Part shown: one piece after another, positions 49,263-61,283 of the stretch
How the letters are laid out: every line of letters starts with the position of its first letter
Numbering within the stretch: the first letter of the stretch is position 1
Assembly: GCF_018691265.1 (NCBI RefSeq)
Contig: NW_024881313.1
Coordinates: 40,355,518-40,419,517, forward strand
From: Tyto alba
Taxonomy: Eukaryota > Chordata > Aves > Strigiformes > Tytonidae
Length of the DNA: 64,000 nucleotides
Reading direction: 5' to 3'
Notes under the pieces: generated by a model
What the model was told of the DNA's origin: nothing
Databases searched by the model: none
What the model saw: the letters and a program-made list of their open reading frames with translations, nothing else
Made by a program: the position numbers and the translations under genes

Positions 49263-51379
49263 CAAGATGCACTTAATTATGCATAGAGGACTGGTACGGC
49301 TCACTGGTGATGCTGCTAAGGTACGCGGGGAGGTAAGCTGATGCGGTTCACTGTCCAACAAAAGGTCATATCTCAGGTCCTCCAGGCAGCCAAGGTGGGA
49401 GAGAAAATTACAGATAAATCAGGTGATTTGCCAACTGGCGGTTTTCAGCCCCAGCAAGCTGCGATGCCCTTGGAGGGCTCTGCAATCATCTCTGCACGGC
49501 CCGCAGCTCAAGGGCCTTAACCAAAACAAGATGTCCCCAAATAAATCACAGAAAGGAGGCAGAGTGAATGAAGTCAACACCCCGGGAAATCAAAGAGTGG
49601 TCCCCCACCGAGCAGGCATCTGTGCTCCCCACCGCCAGCCGGGAGCATCCTCCTCCCTCCGGGAACAGCAGCCCATCAGTGCTGGGGAGGGGCTCGACGG
49701 GTCTTTTCCGTCCTCCTGCTCCACTCGGGGAATGTCCTGCAGCAGCTCCTCCTTCCCCAGAGGAAACCTCACTGCTGGGGTGCCCTCCTCAAGGTGGGCA
49801 CGGTGTAATTGCCCCCCAAAAGGTCACAGGTTGAATTCTGGCTCCTTCATGCCGTAGGGAAGAGAGTGACAGAAGCAAGCGGGGTGGTTCATCCTTGTTC
49901 TCTTGAGGCTTAGATCATCCATCTTTTGCACCCTGGGCGATGCTGGGCTCGTCAAGGTGGTTAATGCCAACCCTGGAAAAACTCCTTTGCTTCTCAAACA
50001 CAGCCCTTGGTCAAGACAGTCTGCAAAGTGAGGAAGCCCCCAGTACATGGGAAGGATGTTCTCCAGTGTCCTTCATATCCCAAGGTACAAACGTGCAGGA
50101 TTATCATCAGTCGAGCGTGAGCCATGGGACCCCTCTCCTTCATGTCTCAGTCACCATGGGCTGCCTTTGAAACGCCTAATTTCTCCCAGCCCTTGGGCAC
50201 CACAAACACAACTCAAGTTCAAATACGGCTTTCAAAGATGGACCGGTCCCCAAATGAAACCACAGAGCAAAGGGGGGTTGCGAAAACGAAATGGGAAAAA
50301 CTCACACATGCAGACAGATGTACAAAGAAACCCTTTAATAAATAACACAAGTGCCTGCTGCAAATGGAGAAGCTGGGGAAGGGACACTGGTGACCAACTG
50401 GACTTCATCCGTATGGTGGATCTTCCCTGATTTCATAACCCCAGTCCCATTTTACCTTCAATGTAGTTCAAGACTGGGACCTGGACATACCTCTGCATAT
50501 GAGACCTGGAGAGCAGGACAGCAGAGTCCGTCACCTGTTTCTGAGGATGTAGAGGAGTAAGAACTGAGCTTCCTCAGTCATAGGATATGCAACTATTTCT
50601 ATAATGATTTCCAGGTAGAGACTGTAACCTGGTGGGGAAAAAAAATATACGTTACCTAGCAAGTCATGACACAGTAAATCACTCAAGAACCGCTTAATTA
50701 TTTAAGAAAAAATGTTCCATTTAGGAGAGTAACACTTGAAAAACAGGGTACACTTAATCAGCATGGTATACAGTTCCCCAGTGATGGAGGAAACAGAAAT
50801 ACTACTTCCAAGACAAACAAGCAGACTCTGAAAAACATTAATATATTTTTTTTTCTGTTATTTCATGAACTGTAGAGATGAAAAGCGTTCTGTAAGTGAA
50901 ACAGAAGGCGAGCAACAAGGGCAATGAGCCAGCCAGCACCGAGGGAATGTTGATGCTCTTCTGCTTCTGCTACTGCTAAAAATGACACACACACCCCCCT
51001 CATAAAACAAGTACCAGGTTTTCAGGCAATCTCCCCATCACTGTGGACTACACATTTCACAAGTCACATAGCACCCAGGACCCCACCACCCTCCCTGGAC
51101 ATCAAGGGGACAGCACTGGGCATCACCCTGGGGCGTTGGCCAGTTGGCCCCTCTGGTGTGGTCACCCCTCAGGGCTGGAGGACATGCAGCCACACACCTA
51201 TCAGAAGCAGCACTGGACCCCAAATTTGCAAGTCCCCAGGTTCTCAACCTGAAATAAAGTCTCCCTCAACTCCCAGCAGAAGCTGGTGGGCATCTGGAGC
51301 AAGCATCTGGCTGATCTCCCATGAACATCCGCCCCTAAAACGAGTTTGCCACCTTGGCTCGGGTCTGACACTGCATAAA

Positions 51380-51490
51380 TATAATTCACACGATTTTCCT
51401 GTCATTGCCTATTGGCTGCGCAAAGAACGTTGTTTGGATTGCAACTTAAAAACATGTCATTATCTCAAGTTTCTCTCTCCTCTTTGACGT
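51380..51490. promoter_or_regulatory. Possible conserved non-coding element
   Basis: Unique block with 'cctattggctgcgcaaagaa' (an inverted CCAAT box beside a C/EBP-like word), 'cataaatataattcacacg' and 'catgtcattatctcaag'. Inference from motif content only. Confidence 0.2.
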
Positions 51491-52079
51491 TGGCATTGGC
51501 CTCCTTGTTACAGCACTGGCAGAGCATGCGGGGTGATGGTCGCTGAGAGTTTTCAAAAGAAACAGCAAATCGGGCACTTCAAATATTCATGAACACTGTG
51601 CTGGCCAGAGAGTGCTATAAGAAACAGGCTTCCTCTTCTCGTGGCAGGTGGGAGAAGGACACATTCTGTCAACTGCCTTTTAAACGACGTTCCGCTTTCC
51701 TGAACCCGCGTCCATCCAGCACTCTCCTGTTCAAACACAGGTACCAAGACAGCCAGTCCTGGTGGGACTGGGACACTGGGATTCGTGCCAGTTCCTCATG
51801 GTTTTGCCTAACCCAAGCAAAGCCCAGGTTTGCTTCAACCATCTGCAGAAGATGCGTGGTCTTGGGTTTGTCTCCCAGTACAAGAGCGTGAATATTGAAG
51901 GGAGCGGAGAGCACAAGGCACAGATGGGTGGGCTAATTCCCCTGGGTGCATCAGCAATACCACCCAGAGTCCTTCCACCAGAAGCCAAAGGTGATGACTC
52001 CACCACAGACCAGTTTATTCCCAAAACTGGGAAAACGGTATTTCAGAAGATCCCGAAGAGCTTCTGGAAAAAAAGTCCA

Positions 52080-52250
52080 AACTGAAAGAAGCGTTTTAAT
52101 AGAGATGACTTATGGCATTTGCAAATCACAGAGTGTGCATCTCGGCTTCAAAATGGCATTTTGATTAGCCCAACATGATTTTTTAATTTTATTTCATCCT
52201 GCGGAGAGCTTTGAATTTGGTTTGGTTTGGAGAAAAGAATCCGAAATCAT
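52080..52250. promoter_or_regulatory. Possible conserved non-coding element
   Basis: Unique AT-rich block with 'atggcatttgcaaatcaca' (octamer-like ATTTGCAAAT), 'gcattttgattagcccaac' and 'tttttaattttatttcatcc'. An octamer beside GATTA cores suggests POU/homeodomain binding, by inference. Confidence 0.22.
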
Positions 52251-52752
52251 GAAATTTCCCACAAAACAGAAAAAAATAAATCTGTTTCCTACCCACTTCT
52301 ATTATTTAGCCATGAAAGGCTGCTTTTGAAGGAACCCAGGCTTGCTTGAAAATTTGCCCATAAAATATTCACAGCTTATTTGAAAACAGGCTCTTGCTGA
52401 AAGAACAGGGCAGAAATGTGACATCCAAAACGGCCCGCAAGCCGCAAGCATTTTGCGGGTAAATATTCACACCGAACCCACAGTTCCACGCTGTGGGCAC
52501 ACGGGACGCTGTCCCACGGCCAGAGCCAGGTCCTCCAGAAAGGTCACCCTCCGTGGAAAAGGCCAGTTGCCACAGCAGGGTACGTTGCAAGGGCTGCTCG
52601 AGCCACCTCACAAAAATATTACGACAATATCGAAGAGTTTCGCGCATTTTGGCATCTGCTGTTAAAGGAGGTGCAAGGTGTTGGGTCTCTGAGTAGGTGG
52701 CAGTGTCCAGACCCAGGCCACCAGTCTGCTTTCCACAGGCAATGCTTCTATT

Positions 52753-53452
52753 CATAGAATCAAAGAACAGGATCCTCGAACGGTTTGGGTTGGAAGGGAC
52801 CTTAAAGACCATCTAATCCCAACCCCCCTGCCCTGGGCAGGGCCCCCTTCCCCCAGCCCAGGGGGCTCCCAGCCCCGTCCAACCTGGCCTTGAACCCTTC
52901 CAGGGAGGGGGCACCCACAGCTGCTCTGGGCACCCTGGGCCAGCGCCTCACCCCCCCCGCACAGGGAACAATTTCTGCCTTAGATCTCACCTAAATCTGC
53001 CCTCTGGCAGCTTAAACCCGTTCCCTCTCGTCCTACCCCCACCCCCTGACCCACAGTCCCCCCCCACCTTCCCTGTCCCCCCTTTAAGCCCTGGGAGGCC
53101 GCTCGAAGGGCTCCCCGGAGCCTTCTCTTCTCCAGGCTGAACCCCCCCAACTCTCTCAGCCCGGCCCCCCAGGGGAGCTGCTCCAGCCCCCCCAGCATCT
53201 CCGTGGCCTCCTCTGGCCCCGCTCGAGCAGCTCCGGGTCCTTCTGCTGTTGGGGGCCCCCGAGCTGGCCCCAGCACTGCAGGGGGGTCTCCCCAGAGCGG
53301 AGCAGAGGGGGAGAATCCCTTCCCTGGCCCTGCTGCCCCCCCTGCTCTGGCTGCAGCCCAGGGCACGGGTGGGTTCTGGGCTGCCAGCGCACGGGGCTGC
53401 CTCACGGGCAGTTTTCCCCCCACCAACCCCCCCAAGTCCTTCTCCTTGGCTG
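52753..53452 (-). mobile_element. CR1 LINE 3' fragment, GC-rich subfamily, 0.7 kb
   Basis: The plus strand runs from 'cggtttgggttggaagggac' through 'cccagggggctcccagcccc', 'gtccaacctggccttgaacc', 'ctaaatctgccctctggcag', 'tcttctccaggctgaacccc' and 'gggcagttttccccccacca', the reverse complement of the copy at 56.7-57.3 kb, to which it is nearly identical. The tail carries a short insertion-like segment (aaagaacaggatcctcgaa) where others have a simple tail. Long minus-strand open frames here (178 and 170 codons) are shared by all copies of this G-rich body and are transposon-derived. Confidence 0.95.
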
Positions 53453-55621
53453 TACCAGCGAACAGGTCCATGAGAAGCTTGGAAACTGAGTCCCACTGAT
53501 CAGGAGGAGGCACACTCCCCTCCTATTTCTCAAAATCAGGCCTTTCACTTTCTTGTGATAAAATTTAATAACCCAGACCTCACATTTTCCACATCATGGA
53601 GCAAGGTTGGAGCTAGAAGCCACCAGGATGGGAAGTCATGGGAGACGAAGCTTCATGTTCATGCTGGCACAAGACATTGCATCAGTTGATGGTTGCCAAG
53701 ACATCTGGGGCGTTTAATTCCATATAAGACCAAGAAACAGGTGGTGGAGAGCCTTAAAACACTGGTCTCTCCCCATGTGCTCTCATATTCTGTCCCAGCT
53801 CCGCTTGTATCTTGCTTAACTTCTACCCAGAGTTTGCTTCCAAGCGTCTCACCGGTGGGCAAGAGCAACATGGTGGATCACGTTCATGGAAACAGGTTAC
53901 TGAAGAAGCTAACCAAGCGATGGCTTTGCTGAGCCACAGAGTGGGACTCCCTCTGCCTCCAAACACTCCATCAGGAACCACCAGGCAGCAAACATTGAGT
54001 CCTCAAGAGTCAACCGAGGTCATGAGGAGGGGCCAGGAGAAGATAAATAGGGACAGATGTAACACAAAACCATAGGAGGTAAAAGCAGTGGAACTGAAGA
54101 GAGAAGGGCTGGATTTCCAGGGGGAAATTCAACATGTTGTCAAGAAGAGTTGAGCACAACCAAGACAAACAAAAGCGTCTCCAGACCCAAGAGCTAGGTC
54201 TTGCTCTGACACCTGTGCCTGCTGCTGTGGTTAATAAAATCTTTGCAAATAATCAGATAACTTATATATGTAATAAGTGTATAGACATATAAACACACAT
54301 ACATACATATAAAATACAAAAGACCAACAACTAGAAAACAACCATTGAGGAATATTCCCGTGTAGGGAACTTGGGTGGCCAAAAATCCATGCTGGGGAAA
54401 AAAAAAAAAAACAAAAAACAGTTCCCTGCAAAGAGAAGCAAAACCTGAGGAGAATTTAAATGCCACCAAGTTGGACACCCCCCAAGAGGCATCTTTGCTT
54501 TGACCTTGTGCTGGTGGAGCACACAACCACCGCGTGCTGCCGAGGCTCAGCTCAGCATCAGGAATGCAAGGAATGGTCTCTGAACGTCCCCAGAGCCGCC
54601 GGTGTGGAGCTGAGGATGTTTCTCCCCAACTACATCTCTACTCAGGGCTTGTTCATTCGTTTTTTTTTTACTAATATATACACAGATATATGCGGCCTAT
54701 AAAATATTAAGTCATAATCAAGATAGCCTGCTAGCAGAAAGAGCCTGGGCGGCTGAATTTCATTGCATTAACAGATGTGTTCAGCTCTAGATCTGGGAGG
54801 CTAGGAACTCTATTTTTCCTTCTTTCTCAGCATCCCCAGCACAGAAATTCATTTTTCCTCCAGGCTATTCACAGCCAGACGCTGAGATTGATGTTTGTGT
54901 GCCTGATTGGCTCCTGTTGGCTTCAAGAAATATTACGGTTGCTGTCGTGAGCTTCAGGCTGACACATTCCAGCCAACGGCGGTGGGGAAGAGGAGCGTGA
55001 GATGTTCAACCCACACTTCTTGGAGGAGGCAGGCAGCAAGGGGTGGATGCCCAGCCCTACAACCAGTGGAAAAGACAGTTGAGAACATCTTGGAAAGCCC
55101 AGACAGTCACCCTTTGGAGACCATATCAAGACCTTTCTTCATCAACCAGCTCTATGCTGTCAGTCTCCGGGCTCTGCCCCAGCTCTGTCACTTGAAGCTT
55201 CCTCAAGCCCCACTTAGACCCTTTGCAAAACACCTGCAACCCACGGGTGGGTCTTTTTGATGCCTCCCACCCCCCAAAAAATGACATTTTTGGCAGAATT
55301 CAGCTTCAAGCATTGCACAGCCCCTGGCATTGTCCCAGCCAGCTCCATCCTCACCTGCATCCCATTGATCCTCTCCACAGACCTGAGATCTCAGCAAAGG
55401 GCAAAGCCACGTCTCAGGTGTAGAACCATCCCGAGCTGCCCTTGCTCCCTAATGATATTTTCAGGGTATTTTGTGGCAAACACACAATTCCAGCTCATTC
55501 TGCCAAAGCCGTGGTGGTGTCACACTGGGTTACCTAACAGCTGAGCCTCCTGCGTCTGGCCCTGGGAGCAGCAGCTTTATTCTCCAGCATTTTGCCTCCT
55601 CATCAGACCCACGGATTTATT
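53453..55621. other. Unique non-coding DNA, no gene recognised
   Basis: Short open frames only. A-rich run at 54,398-54,420 and AT-rich patch at 54,660-54,720. No exon recognised. Confidence 0.5.
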
Positions 55622-55727
55622 CAAACCCCAGCTGGACGTAGCCCAGGGCAACCTGCTTCCAACTGACCCTGCTTGAGCAGGGGTTGGACTAGAGCATCTC
55701 CAGAGGTGCCTCCAACCTCTCTGGACA
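55622..55727 (+). mobile_element. CR1 LINE 3' fragment, divergent
   Basis: 'gtagcccagggcaacctgct', 'ttgagcaggggttggactag', 'agcatctccagaggtgcctc' and 'caacctctctgg' follow the 3' end of a CR1 subfamily that uses 'gatctccagaggtccctt'. Several substitutions and loss of the terminal octamers suggest an older copy. Confidence 0.82.
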
Positions 55728-56302
55728 ACACACGGAACGACAGGCCGTGCCATCAGACCCAGCTAAGGCACTGCAGACTTCTAGCTTCATTTTTCCTTGC
55801 GTCTCCCCACACAGCCACCACACCAGCAGGAGTTACGAATCCTTATCAGCTCTGCTAGGTGCACGTGTCCGCCAGAAATCGGTCTTCGTTCGGGGGAATG
55901 GCTGCAGGTTGCAGCACTCTCAACACAAAAGGAGACAGGAGCTGTGTCAAGGTCTCTTACCAGGACAGCAGATCCCAAGCCACGTGGGAGGGACGGACGG
56001 AGGACAGACATCACGCCGTTGTTCACCAGTGGAGCCTGTAAAAGGGAGAGGCAGGGCTGTGCAGCTGGACCGGTCTGCAAAGAGCGGGGACCTGCTCTCC
56101 CTGCTGCTGGAGGGAGGCAGGAGGAGAAGATGCGACAGGGCGAATTCCCCACATCCACCCCAAAACACCCGGAAGTTTCCAGAAGGACCGGCTCACGCCT
56201 GCAGACCCACAGGGGCCATGGCATTCCCTATATCAAAATGCAGGGCATGGAAATCATCCCTGTCCAGAGGAGCAGAAGGATGAGGTGTCTCCTCTGGTAT
56301 CT
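55728..56302. other. Unique non-coding DNA, no gene recognised
   Basis: Open frames up to 246 codons start here but run on into the CR1 at 56.3 kb, so they are not taken as genes. Confidence 0.45.
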
Positions 56303-57338
56303 GGTGGTGGGGGTGAAGCATCAAAGAGCTGCGGTCAAAAGTTCGACATCCAAGTGGAGAGCAGTGACACATGGCGATCCTCAGGGGTTGGTGTTGGGCT
56401 TGGTGCTGTTGAACATATTTCTTGGTGACAAGGACACTGGGATCGATGCACCCTCAGCAAGTTCACCAATGACACGGAGCTGTGTGGTGGGGGGACATGG
56501 GGGAGGGCAGGGATGGCATCCCGAGGGGCCTGGATAATCTGGAGAGGTGGGGCTGTGCAAACCTCACGGAGTTCAACAAGGTGCTGCCCGTGGGTCGGGG
56601 CAATCCCCAGCACAAACCCAGGCTGGGCTCTCGAGGGGCGGCTGGAGAGCAGCCCCAAGGAGAGGGACTGGGGGGGTTGGGGGGGGGAAAACTGCCCGTG
56701 AGGCAGCCCCGTGCGCTGGCAGCCCAGAACCCACCCGTGCCCTGGGCTGCAGCCAGAGCAGGGGGGGCAGCAGGGCCAGGGAGGGGATTCTCCCCCTCTG
56801 CTCCGCTCTGGGGAGACCCCCCTGCAGTGCTGGGGCCAGCTCGGGGGCCCCCAAAAGCAGAAGGACCCGGAGCTGCTCGAGCGGGGCCAGAGGAGGCCAC
56901 GGAGATGCTGGGGGGGCTGGAGCAGCTCCCCTGGGGGGCCGGGCTGAGAGAGTTGGGGGGGTTCAGCCTGGAGAAGAGAAGGCTCCTGGGGGACCTTCGA
57001 GCGGCCTCCCAGGGCTTAAAGGGGGGACAGGAAAGGTGGGGGGGGGACTGTGGGTCAGGGGGTGGGGGTAGGACGAGAGGGAACAGGTTTAAGCTGCCAG
57101 AGGGCAGATTTAGGTGAGATCTAAGGCAGAAATTGTTCCCTGTGCGGGGGGGGAGGCGCTGGCCCAGGGTGCCCAGAGCAGCTGTGGGTGCCCCCTCCCT
57201 GGAAGGGTTCAAGGCCAGGTTGGACGGGGCTGGGAGCCCCCTGGGCTGGGGGAAGGGGGCCCTGCCTGGGGCAGGGGGGTTGGGATTAGATGGTCTTTAA
57301 GGTCCCTTCCAACCCAAACCATTCAAGGATTCTATGAT
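56303..57338 (+). mobile_element. CR1 LINE, 1.0 kb, GC-rich subfamily
   Basis: Begins with a reverse-transcriptase remnant (the short run 'SKWRAVTHGDPQGLVLG' where SGVPQGS-type is usual, then 'LLNIFLGDKDTGI'), continues with 'kFTNDTELCGG' in another frame, the G-rich body, and finishes with 'aaggtcccttccaacccaaa' and 'ccattcaaggattctatga'. The catalytic FADD-type motif reads FTND, so the polymerase is dead. It is nearly identical to the copies at 36-37 and 53 kb across the body. It is 5'-truncated. Confidence 0.95.
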
Positions 57339-58064
57339 CATCTCAGTGATCCAGAGAAATCCCCCAAGAGGCACGGGGTAAATGTTAAGCCTCTGCTTTC
57401 CCCGGAGCTGAAGGGATTATCCTGCTGGTTTATTTATTTACCGTTCTCCCCCGGCCTTTCTAATCTGCTTTGCTTGAGAAACTGTTAATCCTCATCTCAC
57501 TGTCCACTTTGCAAATGACCTCGAGCTGAATTACCTCCCTGTCCTCGGGGTTCTCCTGTGCCTCATCCTCTTCCTCCAGCCCAGCTTTCGGAGGATCTCC
57601 CCTCATCCAGGGAACCCAGGGCTGCTTCTCCGAGCGTTTCTGCCACAGCAGCATCCCGAGGATACAGGCAGAGGATGAGCAGAGAACACTGCGCTGGCTG
57701 AGGGGGCTTCAGGCGGGTCCCTGGGCCAGCTGCAAGGCAAGGGAAGAAAAAAAAAAAAAAAAAACATAGTTCAGTGAAAACTGCTTCTGGGCCCTGAGAA
57801 GTACAGTTTGGGATTTTGAAAGGTCTAGAGGATAAACACAGGCTTGGGGTGCAAGCTCTGAAAGGGAGAAAAGCCCTCGCCATCTGGCCACGCAGCCAGG
57901 GAATAAACGGAATCCATGGGATGGAGAGTTTGGTGTTACATTTCCCAAAGCCCCTGTTTCCCCAGCCCATCCCCATACGCTCCTCTTTCCCCCAGGCTGG
58001 GGAAGGGAATGTCCCAGGGAAGGGGGGATCAGTCCCCTGGCACCTACACACCGGCCCCAGGGCT
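57339..58064. other. Unique DNA leading into the minisatellite
   Basis: Includes a poly(A) run at 57,747-57,764. GC content and CpG rise relative to the left of the window. No exon recognised. Confidence 0.5.
57747..57764. repeat. Poly(A) tract
   Basis: Eighteen uninterrupted A residues. Confidence 0.85.
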
Positions 58065-58830
58065 GCTCCATGCTGGGATCCCAGTCCTGTGACAGGACTC
58101 CAGTCCCATGCTGGGATCGGTGTCCTATGGACAGACAAAGTCCCACGCTGGGATCCCTGTCCCACAGACACCAGTTCCATGCTGGGATCCCTGTCCCATG
58201 CTGGGATCCCTGTCCCACAGACACCAGTCCCATGCTGGGATCCCTATCCCACACTGGGATCCCTGTCCCACACACACCAGTTCCATGCTGGGATCCCTGT
58301 CCCACACTGGGATCCCTGTCCCACAGATGGACACCAGTCCCATGACGGGATCCCTGTCCCACAGATGGACACGAGTCCCATGCTGGGATCCCTGTTCCAC
58401 AGACAGACACCAGTTCCATGCTGGGATCCCTATCCCACACTGGGATCCCTGTCCCACAGACACCAGTTCCATGCTGGGATCCCTATCCCACACTGGGATC
58501 CCTGTCCCACAGACAGACACCAGTTCCACGCTGGGATCTCTGTCCCACACTGGGATCCCTGTCCCACAGACAGACACCAGTTCCACGCTGGGATCCCTGT
58601 CCCATGGACGGACACCAGTTCCATGCTGGGATCCCTGTCCCACACTGGGATCCCTGTCCCACAGACAGACACCAGTCCCATGCTGGGATACCTGTCCCAT
58701 GACAGGATCCTTGTCCCATGCCCGGGATCCCTGTCCCATGCCAGGACACCAGTCCTATGGATGGACACCAGTCTCATTCTGGGATTCCTGTCCCATGCAG
58801 GGTCCCCAGTCCCATTCCAGGATCCCTGTC
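58065..58830. repeat. GGATCC minisatellite, about 25 units
   Basis: Tandem array built from a core 'ctgggatccctgtcccac', used either alone (about 20 bp spacing) or extended by 'agacaccagttccatg' or 'agacagacaccagttccatg' (about 34-38 bp spacing). I count about 25 occurrences of the GGATC core. Units degrade at both edges (ggatcccagt and ggatcggt on the left; ggattcctg and aggatccc on the right), the usual age gradient of a VNTR. The unit lacks stop codons in several frames on both strands, producing overlapping open frames up to 433 codons that are repeat artefacts. Confidence 0.95.
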
Positions 58831-59597
58831 CCCTGCCACAACCCCCATCTCGCGCTGGCGTCCCAGTCCTGCGCCAGGCTAAGCGACGCTTCGCTGCGCT
58901 GCCCCCCCCAGAGAGGGAAATGAGCCTGATCCTGCTCTCCCTCCCCACCACCCCACTCCGGGTGCCAACCCAGCCCCTCGTGTCCTGCAAGGATGGCTCT
59001 GCTCCGGGTGCTGAGCCCACTGCCCGCGGGGAAGGGGACGGCCACGCTCAGTTTTGGAACCGAGTCACGATTTACAAGCGTGCTCCCCGCAGGGATCAAA
59101 GCAGCAGGGCATCCTGAGGAACAGCACTTTTCCTGCTTATAAAAAATCCCATTTATATTAAAAAGAGGGAGAAGAACCCATCCCCTCAGCAAAGCAAAAG
59201 AATTAAGACTCCGGGCAGGTATTTTCCAGCCAGAAGAGATGGCAGCATGGTCAGTGGCTGCAGGGATGCTCCCAGAAGTCGGGAGGATGGGAGGCTCCCA
59301 CAGCAGGTCCCAGCTCCCACACGCAGGTTTGGGGTCTGTGGACCCCATCATCCAGGAATGGACCTCTTCCCAGTTGGGTCACAGGGGCCTGGGGCTGATC
59401 CCGGCTTAATTTCAGGCTGGAATAAAAAGTGGAAAACAGACAGGAAAGGGAAAAGGCAGGAAGTTTCATTTTGGCTTGTCCTGGAAGAAAATGTTTTGAT
59501 TTTTCACTTCCAAATGACATTTTCAGAGAGCTGGAAGAGTGAAAATGATTATTCCGAGAACTCTTCCTTGCCTGAGAAAAGCAGGTTTTAATTGGGG
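58831..59597. other. Unique non-coding DNA, no gene recognised
   Basis: GC-rich near the minisatellite, falling to moderate composition by 59.4 kb. No exon recognised. Confidence 0.5.
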
Positions 59598-59638
59598 TTT
59601 TTTTTGTTTTATTTTTTGGTGTTTTTTTTTTTTTTTTT
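59598..59638. repeat. T-rich tract
   Basis: T-runs are interrupted by single G, A or GG. Lies directly left of a CpG-rich block. Confidence 0.8.
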
Positions 59639-59689
59639 AGAGGGCGGGGGAAACACTGCAAACAAATTCAAAAACTGTCAGCCCATGCA

Positions 59690-60120
59690 GAGCAGAGCGC
59701 TCCGCTCCCGGCTGGAGCTCAGGTTTGCTCCGGGAAGGGCTGTGCTTGCGCCCAGCATCAGTTTAAAAAGATTTTTATGTCCTTTTAAAGAGAAGGAGGG
59801 AAAACTGTCTGGCTCCCCACCGCTGCAAAGCGGGGAGAGCGTCGCGCCTCCACGGTGCGTTCGTACTTGTGGCCGAGGCGCTTGGGCGAAGGAGAGGGTG
59901 CAGACGGCGGGAGGAGAGCGGCAGCATCCCAAGCCCGAGAGGCGGCTGTGGATGCAAAGCTCAGCTCTGGGCAGAGTCCAGCTGCTGGGACCCGGCGCGG
60001 TTTTGCGCGCAGAGATTTGCTGACATCTACAGGGCGTTCCACAGAGAGGAGGCCGGGGCTCGCGGTCACGCTCCGCCGTTTCCTTCCCCCAAAAGAAACG
60101 GGCAACAGCCCGGGTCACGG
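59690..60120. promoter_or_regulatory. CpG-rich block, possible CpG island
   Basis: CpG is dense for about 430 bases ('gagcgtcgcgcctccacggt', 'cggcgcggttttgcgcgcag', 'ctcgcggtcacgctccgccg'), unlike unique DNA farther left. It has no recognisable transposon signature. A TATA-like AT stretch (gtttaaaaagatttttatg) lies within it. It could be a promoter CpG island for a transcript I cannot see, or a GC-rich tail of the gene-dense right end. Direction is unknown. Confidence 0.35.
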
Positions 60121-60132
60121 ATAACTAACCGT

Positions 60133-60201
60133 AAAAAAAAAAAAAACAAAAAAACAAAAAAAAAAAAAAACCAAACCAAACAAACAAACAAAAAAAAAAA
60201 A
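60133..60201. repeat. A-rich low-complexity tract with (AAAC)n
   Basis: A-runs are separated by single C residues, then ccaaa and caaa units. Confidence 0.88.
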
Positions 60202-61278
60202 CCTGGAATGATCAATCTCTGAACATTCATCTCGACCGCTGCCAGCTCCGTTTTGGTGGTGAAGTCAGCGCTTGTCACGAGTGGCGGGAGGGTCTTTTTC
60301 ATTTTCCAGCATCGCCACGTGCTCTGCCTGGTGCCACGGATGTCCCCGTCCGGCAGATCCACCCCCGCTTTTCCCAAGGGGGAAGATGACCAAGCTGGCA
60401 CGAAAACGGCCAAGAGCACCCACCTGCCCCCGGTGGCACTGGGTGCCTGGGGGGCACCTTCACACCGGTGACTGATCTGGGTTTTCTTGCCCAGGAACAA
60501 GAGTGAGGGACACTAGGCTGCCTCCTGGCTGGAAAAGAATAAGACAAAATAATAAAAATACCCCCCAAACACCCACCCACCCCCCCCAAGGAAGATGGCT
60601 GGGCTGGGATCCCAAGTGCTTTTCCACCCGAGAGCCCGGAGGGAATCCACAACCACACACCGACACTGGAGTGGGAAACTCGCTGGCCCATGGTGGAGGG
60701 TACGGGTCTCCCCTTGCTCCACGGGATCTCCGTCTCCTTGTTGGCCCCACGGAGGTGGGAAAAGGGCCCCCGAGAGGTGACAAACACCAGCCCGAGGGGA
60801 GAAGGGAGCAGGGATGGCTACAACCACCAGGACCAGGCAAGCCAAGGGGAAAGGGGGGAGGCAGTGTGGGGATGGAGGCCTTAAAAAAGCCGTTTGTGCA
60901 CAGAAGCTGGAGGAAGAAGAGGGCAATTTCACCAGATCTTTGCCCACCAGCCCATCACCCGGAAACAGGAGCGGGGGGGGGTCTGCCTGGTTCCTGCGGT
61001 GTCCTCACCCCAACGCAGCGGTGGGCAGTCGCAGCAGATCCCGGCAGAGGGACAAGCGTCCGGCAGCCCTGTGGTTAGCGTGGCTGGCATCGATCTGGTC
61101 CTGCGTGGGGACCTGGTTCAGCTGGTGACCATCTGAGAGGGCAGCTCGAGCAGGTACGAGGGTAAAAACGCCCCTCCCGCCAAAGCAGGCTGCCGCTGCG
61201 TGAAGCGCCTCTCCCCCCCCCCACCCCAGGAGTTTTTAACAGGTTTTTAAAAGCAGAAGGATTGCGTGCATTAACAGG
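60202..61278. other. Unique GC-rich DNA, no gene recognised
   Basis: Open frames to about 190 codons occur on both strands but have no recognisable domain, and GC-rich sequence easily yields such frames. Confidence 0.45.
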
Positions 61279-61283
61279 AACGG

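Larger units (their letters stand above)
47932..52752. other. Unique non-coding DNA with a fossil DNA transposon candidate
   Basis: Contains a probable hAT remnant near 49.1 kb and possible conserved blocks at 51,380-51,490 and 52,080-52,250. No exon recognised. Confidence 0.5.

Noticed and set aside
57816..59117. 433-codon open frame on the plus strand, plus others of up to 271 codons and several on the minus strand
   Set aside because: They span the GGATCC minisatellite, whose unit has no stops in several registers on both strands. Translations are tandem repeats and start or end in unrelated DNA.
60503..61078. 191-codon open frame on the plus strand in GC-rich DNA
   Set aside because: Overlapping frames on both strands are equally long; no domain, no consistent splice sites.
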